Shown piece by piece: positions 46,901 to 58,186 of a stretch of 64,000 bases of DNA. Under the pieces are notes generated by a model. That model was not told the origin of the DNA, searched no databases, and saw nothing but the letters and a program-made list of their open reading frames with translations. The DNA is taken from positions 6,579,001-6,643,000 of the forward strand of contig NC_082604.1 of NCBI RefSeq assembly GCF_030936135.1, read 5' to 3'. The translations under genes were made by a program, and so were the position numbers. This stretch comes from Gavia stellata (lineage: Eukaryota > Chordata > Aves > Gaviiformes > Gaviidae). Positions within the stretch are counted from its first letter, which is position 1. Every line of letters starts with the position of its first letter.

Positions 46901-48787
46901 CGGTGAAAGAGTGTGGGGTGGCTCGTCAGCCCAGTGACTGAGGAACAACTGGGGTGCTTTCGAGGGAGGCCATGTTCATGTTTTTCTGTATCTGTTTTTG
47001 GTGAAACAAATATGCCCCTCAGCAAGCAGCCTGACTCCTGCCCTGACATCAAGGTGTCAGCCCCACGGCTCTCCATGCTGGAGCCAGAGTCCCCAAATAC
47101 CCCCGGTGCCACAGCCCTGCTCAGTGCTCCCAGGGAGCAGAGCACTGCAACCCCCCGTGACCCTGATTTCCATGTTCCCACGCAGCATGCGAGGAGGCAG
47201 GCACCTGCACCTGAGGGGGAGTTTGGAAAAGCCATTTACAGGGTGATAAAGAGGCTGCATGTTTAATGATTAAATAAGATAAAGGACCTTATGTACTAGT
47301 ATACAGCATTCTTGTGTAGCTTTGTTATCTTGTGGTCTGTGATAATGTGCATGTGTGTACATTTAAGACAGATATTCTGCTCATACATGAATATAGCAGT
47401 GACTGCAATATTAGCTGACGCTTCTTTTTCTGGATACAGAGCCCTGAGCACCTGACAGCTGGGACGGGGGAAGACCCAGGACCAAAACCAGAGCCAGGCT
47501 TTGAAACAAGGACTTCCAGGCTGGGTTTCTGCTGCGGGGCTTGTTCTGGTCCTTCGTGTAGCCCTCTGCCATCCTGCTGCCACGGTGGCCAGGAGGCTGA
47601 CCAGGAGTCGATGGTGACCCTGGGCCTTTCCTGGGGTCATCTGCCACAAGGTCTGACCGCACCTGTGAGCATCCCGAGTGGGGTGTGGGATGATGTGGAG
47701 GGCAACCAACCAGATGGGGTTCAACAAGACTTTCCCATAAGGGCCAGCATGGTGCCAGCCCCCCGAGCTTCTAACACATGATGTGGTTTTTGCACTACAT
47801 CCATGGTAGCTTGAGGTGGGAGATGCTGTTGGCCTGGGTGGAAGTCGTATTGATATGGGTCACTCTGGTGACGGGGCTGTTGCGGAGGGTGGTAAGACAT
47901 CCTGGGCTCTGCCCTGGCCTAAAGCACACGGCATCAGATGCGCACGGCAGCGTGAAAAGCCACTTCTGAGCCTCCAAGTCCTGGTGTATGGGATAAAACT
48001 GTAAGCTTATTTGCTCCTGCTGAGTTGCAGCAAGGAAAGGAATAATATGTTTTGGCTGCCTCTTGGGAACTAGTCTTTAAATTAGTATTTCCTCCTAGTG
48101 TTTATCCCAAATGCCTCTTAGCACCTTGGTTGTTTCAATTTTCCCTGCTTTCAGAAAATCCATCTGAAAATATTTGAAAAAACACTGCAAAAGCCCCGAC
48201 TTGCTCCTTTCAATTTAAGCCTTTTATGCCATTTGATCCAGCAACTGCTGCATTTTTAAATCTCCTTTTGTTTATGGATTAGTTTTTTAGGGGGGTTTTT
48301 TGGTGGTTTTTTCCCCCTGTTCCCTTCCCATTAATTTACACAATAGGAGCAGGGTTTTTCTCAGCTCTCTGAATTCAGCGTGATCAAGTTGAACATCAAT
48401 TTAGCCCTTGCCAGATCTAGTACGCTTGAAGCCTCCTGGGCCACCGGAGCCCCTCTCTGGTCAGGGGCTGGTTAGGGTGGATTCAAGGCACGGTGGTTTT
48501 GGGCAAACAGTCTGGAAATCACAGCTCTCTTTAACCAAAAGGAGGCAATGCAGTGTGAGGTGGTGAGATGCTGAAGCCTTTATGAAAGCTAGAGGGTGGG
48601 GAGTTTCCTGGGGAAGCAAAAGGGGGCTGTCCCTATGTGTGCCAGCCCAGGGTGCCCCCACCATGCTGGCAAAATATATATATTTTTTTTCTTGGGCTGC
48701 CTGTCGAGGCTAGGAGAAAGCCCCTTTCTTCAAATCCTTCCCAACGACGCATAAAAAAATGTGGGAGCATTCTCATTGAGAGAGTTT

Positions 48788-48793
48788 TTTATT
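48788..48793 (-). terminator. Possible distal ADIPOQ polyadenylation signal
   Basis: This AATAAA on the minus strand is about 1.5 kb beyond the ADIPOQ stop codon. I saw no canonical AATAAA or ATTAAA in the first 700 bases after the stop. A long 3'UTR is known for mammalian ADIPOQ, so this is a reasonable but unproven end; a variant signal nearer the stop is equally possible. Confidence 0.3.
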
Positions 48794-50328
48794 GTTGTTG
48801 TTATTTGTAATGTGGTAATTCACTGAAGTGTAGAAAATGCTGCCGCTGTTGGAAGTAATTTCAGTTGAAGCTCTTAATGCTGTTTTGTGCTTGTAATAAC
48901 GCATTAGCTCTGATCTGTGTTAGCTTGTTCTGAAGCTTAATGGGAGTCTTCTTTGTACGTATCTGAGAAGCCATCAAATCCTCTTCTTAGCTAAAAGTTA
49001 AGCAAGTTCCTTGGAGAGCAGTTTGATGGGACTGCTACTAATCTCAGCCTTGATACTCTTCCCCCGTTAAGGTAACCTTGCCGAGAGCTGGGGCAGGTCC
49101 TGGGGGTGTTCATCCCAGGAGCCCACTCAACATGGGAGGTTGCACCACCACCTGAAGCTCTGCCCAGCTGGTGTGCAAACCATTGCTTATGGCACACTTA
49201 CGGTGTGGAAACGTAGAAACACAGTTGCTAGACCTCAACTTCTGACTGCACTTGGAAGCTATTCAGGGGGAAGATGGGACAGGATCCTCCCAGCTTGCAG
49301 ACGGAAACTGTAAGATGCTGCTTGTGTGCCCCATGCTGGTGGCCTCTGGGCTGAGATAGTACTCGTGCCATCACCTCCAGCGCCAGGTGAGTGATTTGGG
49401 AAGGGACACCTCCACCCCAAGGTCCCCTCTGCCCAGGAGCCTTGAGGGACCTTCTGCTCCCTGGTCAGGCGCGGTGTTTGCAGGGGAGCTGCTGGCATTT
49501 CCGAGCATCACAACTGTGCAGCCAACGTGTCTGTGACCACCTCAGGACCCCCAGAGCCGTGCGGTCAATGGGCTGCTTTTGTTGTGTAGCCTCACTGGTG
49601 TTCATAAGGCTTTTCAGATAAATCAAAAGGGAAGATCCCTTCCCTAAATGAGCATGCTGTCTACATTAGAGAAGACGATAAGGGATAAACATAAAAGGAA
49701 AATCAAAGGATTAAAATCAATGAAAGTTAATAATCTGAATATATTCAAAGATCTGGGCTAAAGAAGGGACACAACAAACCATGGGTGGAAGTCAAAGGCC
49801 CTAATAAGACAGGGAGTTACGATAAAAAAACCAGAGCCATCTGTTCCAGCTGAAAACAAGAGCAGAAATGGCTTTCGTGAATAGTCTTCTCCCTGTTCTA
49901 CTCTAATTTTAAAATGCTGGCTAAAATGATTACCATGGGTTTAAATGAATTTAGGTAGATAAAAAAGAGGAATTTAGAATGTGATATTTAAATGTAACCA
50001 ATTTTTCTCTTATCAGTTTTAAATGTAAAAAAAGATTAGCCCATCTTGAGAGTTACTCTTTCATGATGTGGCAGGAGTGGCGTTTGACTTTGGGCCCGGC
50101 TTTCCACAAGGAGAGCAAGAGCAGAGGTAGGAGTGAACTCTTGGTCCCATGGAAGTCATTCATGTATAACCTCACTGATTTTTTCAGGTAATAGGGTCCA
50201 CCCTTGGCAAGCATTGCCCCTGCAAAAGGCAATTTTCTGGTAAATGCAATATAGCTATAGTGCCAGTGCCCCAGGACGCTGTCCAGGGTTAAAGCCACCT
50301 CATCCTCTCCCATGCAGCACCTCTTGCT

Positions 50329-51486
50329 TTAATGGACATCCAGGTCTGGGTACAGGAGGAAGCCCATGAAAGTTGAATCGTTGATGTTATCAGCGTAGAC
50401 ACCGTTATTGTCCCCCTCCCCGTACACCTGAAGCCAAACCTCATCCCCAGTGCTGAGGTGCAGCAAGACGGAGCCGCTCGCTTGGTCAACATTGTTCTTC
50501 TGGAACTGGTCATAGGTGAAGATCACCGCCTTGTCCTTCTTGTAGAGGCTGACCTTGACGTCCGTCAGGTAGACCGTCAGGTGGTAGGCGAAGTAGTACA
50601 TGCCAGGGATGCTGCAGAGGAACTTGCCGGTGCTGGCGTCGTAATGGCTTTGCTCATTGTAGAAGATCTTGCTGAAGCGGATGGGGACATTGGGGTGGGG
50701 GGCTCGCTCCTTCAGTCCCACGCTGAAGGCAGAGCGGTAGACGAAGGCGCCTTCGCCCTTCTCCCCCTTCTGCCCTGGGTATCCAGGAAAACCTCTTGGC
50801 CCTTCCTGCCCTGGAACTCCTCTTTCGCCTTGGTCGCCTTTGGGGCCTTGCATACCTGAGGGACAGAGTGGGGACAGGGAGCTGTGTTTGGACTGTGACA
50901 GCAGCCACTACCCACCGGCCCGAAACGCAGAGGGGGCTGTGGCATGAGGATCTGCTCGGCAGCATGGAGCGAGGGGTGTCCCTGAGGAAAGGCTGCATGA
51001 CCTCAACACCCCCCATGAGCTGAAACAGCGAGTGGAAAGCCCGCTCACCCCCCCGGCTGTCTGCAGAGCTGCCAAGAGCACCATGTCTGAAAAAACATCA
51101 TTAATTGGAATAATAACCACCAGACCAAACACGTTGACTTGGGTTGTGGGATCTCCATCCTTGGAGATATTCAAAAGCCATCTGGACAAAAGTCAGGCAC
51201 GGACTCACCAGATGTGAGACCTGCTGGGGCTGCCCATGGGCTCCAGCACCAACGTACCCCCTGCTCCTCACCAACCTTCCTCTCCTTTCTCTCCCTTTAG
51301 TCCGTCTTTTCCGTCTTTCCCGTCCCTGCCAGGGAGTCCGTTGTGGCCAGGGTAGCCAGGTGCTCCTCCCATCCAGTTGGCACATGGCATTTTGGGGTCA
51401 GGCTGGACCTCCTGGGGGGCCACCTCTCTGCAACGGGGGGCCACCAGCAGCAGCGAGCAAAGAAGGAAGCCTGCTGGGGCCCTCAT
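50329..51486 (-). CDS. ADIPOQ: Adiponectin, two coding exons
   Basis: Secreted hormone that acts through adiponectin receptors on glucose and fatty-acid metabolism. Coding exons are 51,486-51,276 and 50,855-50,329 (minus strand), joined in phase 1 so that the collagen repeat stays in register. The product is 245 residues, against 244 in human. Residues 1 to about 20 are a signal peptide (GFLLCSLLLVAP). The variable region holds Cys35, probably equivalent to the cysteine that links trimers into larger multimers. About 22 Gly-X-Y triplets cover residues 41-104, with lysines in GRDGKDGKDG and GLKGEKGE contexts that are hydroxylated in mammals. The globular C1q domain is residues 107-245, from AFVYRSAFSVGL to the C-terminus, with NNVDQASGSVLLHL and WLQVYGEG blocks. 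The ATG at 51,486 is preferred over an in-frame upstream ATG at 51,552, which would place a charged stretch before the signal peptide. A noncoding first exon probably lies further right. Among C1q/TNF proteins, the C1q sequence fits adiponectin best. Confidence 0.96.
50856..51275 (-). other. ADIPOQ coding-region intron
   Basis: A 420-bp intron inside the collagen-coding region. The frame-preserving donor is GTTGGT, overlapped by a stronger-looking GTGAGG four bases downstream; the acceptor is CCCTCAG. It contains an old CR1 fragment on the opposite strand (about 51,135-51,205). Confidence 0.85.
51135..51205 (+). repeat. CR1 LINE fragment in ADIPOQ intron
   Basis: The plus strand from about 51,144 encodes SPSLEIFKSHLD, the conserved last residues of CR1 ORF2. 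The 58-60 kb CR1 copy ends with the closely similar [12 protein letters not shown]. The fragment is antisense to ADIPOQ and truncated on both sides. It probably predates recent radiations, given its divergence. Confidence 0.7.
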
Positions 51487-54400
51487 CGTTGGTTCCTGAT
51501 GTGGACAATGGATTTGTTTAGCTTTAAAGGTTAATAGGAAAAAAAAAAACAAGACATGAAGAACCCCCCCCCCCCACCTTGAATAACGGAGAGGCTCAGA
51601 AGGCTAAAGTTTGGATCAACATGTCCGAAGGAAAGCAATTCTGCTCACCCCAAGGGCCCCTCCCCATACAGCGTGGGTGCTGGCATGAGCTCCATGAACC
51701 ATGTTGGAATGGGGCTCCTGGGAGCAGCGTGGACCTCAGCCTGGGAGCACATCCAGCGTGGAGAGGAGCAGACGCCAGAGTTACTCCCCCGGCGCGCACG
51801 GGCTCTTTGCATGGGCACAGAAGTAGCTCCGGACTGAGCACGGCTGATGCCAGGATATCCGTGGCCGATTTCTTTGCAAAGCTTTGTTCAATTAGCTACG
51901 ATATGCTCTAACTTCTGCCTGGCTGAGTGAGCAGCTGATTGGAAGTACAGGCCTGGCAGAGCCCATCTCAAAACCTCAGAAGGCTTTAAACCACCTGCTC
52001 AGCTTATTGCTGTGCGTACAGCCCGCTAACCTGGTCTGTCTAATGTGAACAGAAACTACAGCCCGGCTTTCCATCTCCTCTGAGCGACCGTATGAAATTA
52101 TGATACTGTGTTTTTCCAGCCAAATTATGGTTTTGGATTACAGGAAGACAAGTTGCACAGCGTTTAGGCACTGTAGGGTCATATTTCTTTAATCTAGTCG
52201 CTTTGCTAGTCAGAGCGATTAGTGCGGCTCCCCAGAACCAGGTTGGTGGTGACAGCCTACGGCCAGCCTGGGGCTTTGTTCTGGTGCTCCCAGAAACCAG
52301 TAGGACCTTGGTGGGCTTTGGGTCGGGCTTTTAGGAAACAGATATTTTAAAATTACTATTGTTGTGTGACACTGCTCCCTGGGCAGAGATCATACCCTGG
52401 AATGATAAAGGTATCCTGTTACGAGGTTTGTAAGTGGCATAATAGGCAATAAAAGGTGAATAACAGCATGGCCATTAGAGTGCCTTAACTGTGTAATTTC
52501 CAAGAAAAATAATTTCAGAGCAATTCCTTTGCAGGGTTGATTTTCCTAGGCAAGCTATTAAAATGTTGTATTTTAAATAATGTCTTATTAGCTTTCATGT
52601 AATTGCTTCAAAGGACGCTAAATAACAAAGAGGTTACCATGATTTCAGTTTTTGCAGGATATTGGGGGGGCTTTGAAAAAAATTTCAAAGCTCTGCTTAA
52701 TGACTTTGGCGGGCAGTATCTAACACATAAAGTCAGGGAACTCCTAAAACCGTGCCCACCCTGCCGGGCTCCGGCAATCCAGCAGCTGCATGGCACCCTG
52801 CGAAGGGGCCAGGGCCCTGGCTTGGAGGCAGTTTTGGGGCTGAGGGTGCCATGGGGTCCGGCGACCACAGCCTGAACCTTAGGCAGCATTCCTGCGTCTC
52901 TGCGCTTTGGGAAGTGAAACGCCCCACCTCCCCCAACAAGGGAGGTAGCGATCATCCAGGAACCAGGGTGGACAAGCGAAATAGATGTCTACAAATCCTA
53001 GAAGTGGCTTGGTTTGGCAAGCGAGGGTGTGCATATCTGGGCACGCTGCGAGATGGCCACTTTGTCATGCCCCAGCAGGCAGCATTAAGCAGAGAGGGCC
53101 CTGTCCCCCTGCCTGGGTCCCCTCCGGCTCGGCTCCGTGCATGCACCCCTCCAAAATCAGCACGGGCTCTCAGGGGACACCTAACTGCATGAAAACATGC
53201 TAGTGTTCAATAAAAATCTGCCTCAAAATTGCATTTCTTGAGCTGTTTTGGTGATTTTATTGGGTCTAGTTCTGCTTTCTCATATGCTGCTTAGAGCTGA
53301 AATATCATTAACATTTTAGCGACGTGTGCTCAATAGACAGCCCCAGAGCCAGGTCTTCTGCTGGTGCAAAATAAAACCCATCAAAAGCGGTGCAAATCTC
53401 AGGCAGCCCAAAGCAGGGCTGCAGGGAGCTTTCCCGGCAGATGCCGTCCAGCTTCCTCCGCGGGGCTGGAAGCGATGCCCGCCCCACAGCACCCCGGGCG
53501 GCTCTTCACATCCGATGAACTAGATGTTACACAAGCTAGTCTTCTCTGTTTAATAAGAAAAGTGTTGTGATATGTAAATAGAAAACTACTTCTATTGCTA
53601 TGATTTGACTCAACCACAAGTGGTTTGCTTGTTTGAGAAACAAAGCAGTTCTCTGGCATAGGTATGTCTTACAAAGGGAAAGGTTTAAGCTACGTCTGCT
53701 AGCTCTGAGTTTAAACGCTGGTTTAGGTATGATACCCCTTTGCTATATCTTTCCCATTTCTTTTTGTCTTTCCATCTGATGCTCAACAGTGTGACATGTA
53801 ATCATCTGCTATAGTTGAATGTCAGTTGTACCTTTCGGATGAGTAATAGGTGAACTAAGTACTCTTGGTGGCTTTCAGTTACTCTCTTGGCAGCTACTAC
53901 ATTAAAAGCTTATATGCGTTATATGAAGCTTATTCATTTATCAGCAGAAATCAGCATATCATCCATAAGAAAAATGCCATTCCTAAGTGCTACATAGTGA
54001 TTCAGACCATGGGTCAGAATCTGAATTTCACATAACGCTATATAAATACTATATATTTAGATATGTATTTAAAAAGCCCATACCCCTGCACAAAACGCAG
54101 AACAAAAAAATCCATCTGTTTTCCAACTCCAGTATTTTTTTCAAAGGGTATTAACCAGGGGATTGGCTTATGTTGATCTTTTTTTCTTTTTGTAATGACT
54201 TGTAGCATAGTTTTTCCTGACGTTCCAGCGGTGACTTGCTGCAGGGGGCTCGCACCTTGAATCTGGGTGGTGCAGGTTTCTGGCAAGGAGCTGATATGAC
54301 TCAGGGAGATTTGGGGCAAACCCAATCTTCCAGGGAGTCTTCGAGGAAAGAGGTGAATCGAAAGGTGCCAGTGCAGTACTCACTGTTACAGCCATGCGGT

Positions 54401-57400
54401 TTTTCACTGTTGTTCCTGACTACTTTTGATTTAGGAGTTTTGATCTCTAAATAGTGTTTCCAAAAATGGGAGTATGAATCTAAGAGAGATCGGCTATTCT
54501 TGGTTTAAAATACTCACTGGCTATTCTGAGAATAACTCTAAGAAAGGAAACTTCTTGCAAACAGAAAACTCTGTCTGTCTGATTCAGCCTAAAAGAAGAG
54601 AAAATCCTGAACTTAGTAAGAGGAAAAAAAAAATACTTACCAGCTGCTTTGAGTCCTAGTTGGCTTGCTTCAGTCTCTTTAGAAATGAAGTCCGGCTACC
54701 ACATCGCTATCCCTAAGGGCGCGGGGAGCTGTCAGCTCAGACACTGCATTTTCCATTTGCTATTGCGCATGCTGACCTAAAAGTTGGGTTTTCCCATTAA
54801 TTTTTCCTGGCCATCCCTTAAGTTTTGGACCACTTATATAATCCGGTCACACTGGGATAGCTTGCAAAGACATCCTTAACAGGGAAAAGACGGGTTTGGG
54901 AATTTGATAGGAACTGAAGGAGCAATGGTTTGCTGGCAAAGCTCGTGTGGAAGCCTGCTCGACCAGGGCTGGGCTTGTACAGCACAAGCTGCTGCTCCGG
55001 GTACATTGGGAAATGTTGTTAGCAGCTGATGGAGAAAGTGTGTCTGCAGCCTTGCATTAATGCACTCGGGTTTTTTTCAACGTGTTAGTAAATGAATTAT
55101 TGTCTGAGAAGTTTTGGCTTCTCCTTTTAATGACACAAGCCGTTCCTGCCTGGAGGCTGCTGCCGCACCAAAGAAGGGCAAAGCTGCCCGAGGAGAAGGG
55201 CAGCGCTGGCGGAACGCTTTCGTCTTAAGCCAGCCAAGCACGTGCCAGCCCTATTGTAAATCCTCAGAGTAATTTCAGCCCTACGGATGGCTTTCAACCT
55301 ATCACACGTTTTGACTTTAGGTCAAAACAAAGTGGTTTTTTTCCCCCTGTGTCTCTCTCCTTCCCAAATGGAGGTTGAACCTCGGAGAGTGGAGGCTTTC
55401 CTGTCCAGCCGCTCTGGGGCACATCAAGGTTAGCTAGGCGGGACCTTGGCAAACCTGGGCTCGCAAAATCGAACCAGGAGAAAACAGTGTGATGTGTGTT
55501 GTTGCAACAAGGCCTGGAGAGCTGGTGTCGGGGAGCTGATGTCCTTGGGAGAGGGGAAACTCATCCAAGTGAATGTCAGCAGGACAGTATCCAGAATTAC
55601 TGAGTTGTTGTAAAGACTGGCTATCTGGAAGGACTAAAAGGATGTATAAATGAACACATAATTTCTGATATGTAGAGCTGGGAGTCAGCAAGGGTGAATT
55701 TTGAAGTCCTGAGGAGAAGGGTGCAGAAGGGAGGAGCTGCAGGACGGCTGCTCACTGCCTGCCTTATTTTGGTCAAGCCCTTAGTCCAGCACTTGAAGAA
55801 TTTCATTTTCAGTGGTTTTGGATGATGGTTTTTCCATACAATGTTGAGACTTAAAATGATCCTTCATGCAACCCCAGTAGAATATGACAGAGATCTAGTT
55901 GGATCTGTTGTTTTCTTATAAATATGATTCGCTAGAGCCATGTGTGTGTTTGTGTGCGTGTGATGCCAATGTTTCTGTCAAAGTCTCGTCTCCTGAGCAA
56001 TGAATGGAGGAGCAGAATCTTGGAACTGAAATAGGAACTTTTTTTGCAGTGGAGACAAGAGGTTTTCGGCTGCCTCTGCCTGGGGAGTGAGCCAGACAAG
56101 GCTGGTTTCCCTGCCAGCTCTCGACTTGAACCCCGAAATGCATGATTGGGGTCTTTATTAGACTGCCAGGATTTGAATATTGGGCCTAATATGTTTAATA
56201 GGTAGTGCTGCAATTCTCTCAAGGCCTTTCAATTCAGTTGTTTGGAAAATACCACGGCGATAAATTTTTCAGTGGTCCCTCAAACAGCCTCCCAAACTTT
56301 ATCCCTGCCTCCTAGAAGAGGGGTGGAAGTTTATCTCTGGAGATACAACCAGCTGATACAACCCCCGACGCACTCACTTGCTGTTATGTTGTCTTACACA
56401 CTTGCTTTGCAGGTTGGTGCTGGCTCCTGTTCTCACTGCAGAGGGAGGTATTGTACAATCCAGTGAGCTATTTCTGGCTGTGTGATAGGAAAACATTCAA
56501 AATGCCCTTTGCTCTGCCTGGTGACAAGCAAAACCTGTCACCAAATGTGGACTGGACTGGCAGTGCCCGCAGCTGCGGTGCTCAGAGGTAGCAGCTCTGG
56601 TTGGGGTTGGGGGGTCTTTTTGGCGGAGAGAAGGCTGCTGTCCCCAAGTCCTGCAATACCTTCTCCTCTTTGCACCGCGGTCACCAGATCTCTGGTGTGG
56701 GACACGTTGCCCGTACCCAACTCGGCTACAAACCTTCTGCTGAGCCTGACGTTGTTTTCTCTCTTGGATCTGATGCAAGCCTGCAAATATGAAAAATACA
56801 GAACTGACTTGATGGATTGGGGATTGCAGCTTTCACTAAGAATTAAAAACAAGCAGCAAGTTATATTTAGCCATCTATAAACAGGAATAAAATTGAGCAG
56901 GAGGCTCGTTATCAGCTGTGCTCCATCAGCGCAGTCACGGTCCCCACTGGTGTGATTTGAAGAATGAAAAGCAGTTTTGGCCATGGGCATGTTGGGATGG
57001 CTGCCTCGGGAGGAGGTCGGTGGCTGCCCAGGCCAGCCTGGCCCCGTGGGCAGGATCTGTGCCATGGGGGCTGGGGAAGGAGACCCCAACTGCCACCGTT
57101 GTCCTCCCCCAGTGGGGTCGAGCCAACACCACCGTGGAGCCCAGCCCATGGGATCCCTTGTCCTCCCGGTCGTCCCCTCCCGAAGCTGCTCTGCATCCCC
57201 CCAGCCCCAGGGCTGAGGCCCCTCCGCCGGGAGCTGTCCCCTGCCCTGCCCCGGCTCGCTGTCCCTCCGGGATGCCTGGCCCTTCCCTCGTCTTTCTGCT
57301 GGCCCTGGATACCGCACGTCCCAGAAACAACACACATTCCCCACTTCGCTAAAAACAGCAAAAACTGTTTACGCCATTTAGCGGGCTGGCTGACAGGCTG

Positions 57401-58186
57401 TTACACGCTATTTTGGTGCTGCCCAAGGCTGTGCTCAGCGGAGGGACCACAGCTTCCATGCCAGCGGCACCGCTGGCTCTGTCCCCAGACACCACCAGTA
57501 TCCCTGGCCGAGCCGGCTCACCCCTCCATGGCAGCTTGGCCGAGTCCGCTCGTGTGGCCAGACAGAGCCCGTGCTCGTCCCTGCCGTTGCCCCATGGACA
57601 TCTGCACTGGGTGCAAGACAGTGGCGAGTGCTGAGGAGCCAGCTCCAAAGAAAAAGCAGGAAAATGGCCTTCAGTGCCGGTGCTGCCATCAGCAAGGACC
57701 CTAGCCACAAATTGCAATTTTCCCTGATCGCATGCATCGTTGTGTGCCCAAACCCTTCCCTGTACAGCACTGTACTTCCCTCTAGTGGCTAATCATTAAT
57801 GGGGAAGAGGAGCTCTCTCCCTGCGGGCAGGCTGGAGGCTGTCAGCCTGGTCCTGCGTGCCCTTGGGGGCTGCTCAGCCCCTTCTCCGGCAGCCTGGCTC
57901 CCGCGGGGTCTGCCGAGACGGTGGGTGCACCTTGTGCAGCATGGCTTTGGACTGCTGCAGCCATTCGTGTCCCCCACAGTGCCACCAGGGAGGGCCATCA
58001 GCAGAGCACATGGTGCAGCTGTGCCTGTTACAAGCTCACAGACCCTGATGTTCCCACTGGATTTTCCTACGTGAGCGTAGGGAGGCGGCTTATGTCCAGG
58101 GACAGGCAGACCTGGCAGTGGTGGCCAAGGAGGGCTGTATGGGTGCAGTGCAGGTCGGGCCAGCCTGCAGGAGGGGACAAGGGCTT
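51487..58186. other. 5' flank of ADIPOQ, no gene recognised
   Basis: This 6.7 kb should contain the ADIPOQ promoter and a noncoding first exon, neither of which I can place. A C-run (51,564-51,575) and an A-run (about 51,540-51,549) lie just upstream of the start codon; the latter reads as a T-rich tract before possible minus-strand acceptors. From about 56.5 to 58.1 kb the DNA is GC-rich with long but unconvincing open frames on both strands (up to 268 codons). A short GT run lies at about 55,941-55,962. I saw no clear PPAR-type direct repeat or TATA box. Confidence 0.6.
57776..57789 (-). promoter_or_regulatory. Candidate CTCF motif, reverse
   Basis: The minus strand contains CCACTAGAGGGAAG, matching 12 of 14 core CTCF positions, in reverse orientation. 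This is motif evidence only. Confidence 0.3.

Larger units (their letters stand above)
39440..50000. other. Intergenic DNA between COPS9 and ADIPOQ
   Basis: About 10.5 kb separates the 3' ends of these convergent genes. No coding exons are recognised; open frames up to about 160 codons (46,753-47,235, minus strand) look like chance frames in moderately GC-rich DNA. The right part may include a long ADIPOQ 3'UTR. A 16-bp tandem duplication lies at 43,965-43,996. A weak CR1-like stretch near 47,690-47,730 was too short to call. Confidence 0.6.

Noticed and set aside
47690-47730. Weak CR1-like stretch
   Set aside because: A short match to a CR1 motif (GFNK preceded by an Asn/Met context) without supporting flanks; too short to separate from chance.
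50458-50859. 133-codon plus-strand open frame
   Set aside because: Antisense shadow of the ADIPOQ C1q exon.
56538-57704. Long frames on both strands (268 and 246 codons)
   Set aside because: GC-rich composition keeps several frames open at once. The translations are Gly/Pro/Arg-rich with no family resemblance.
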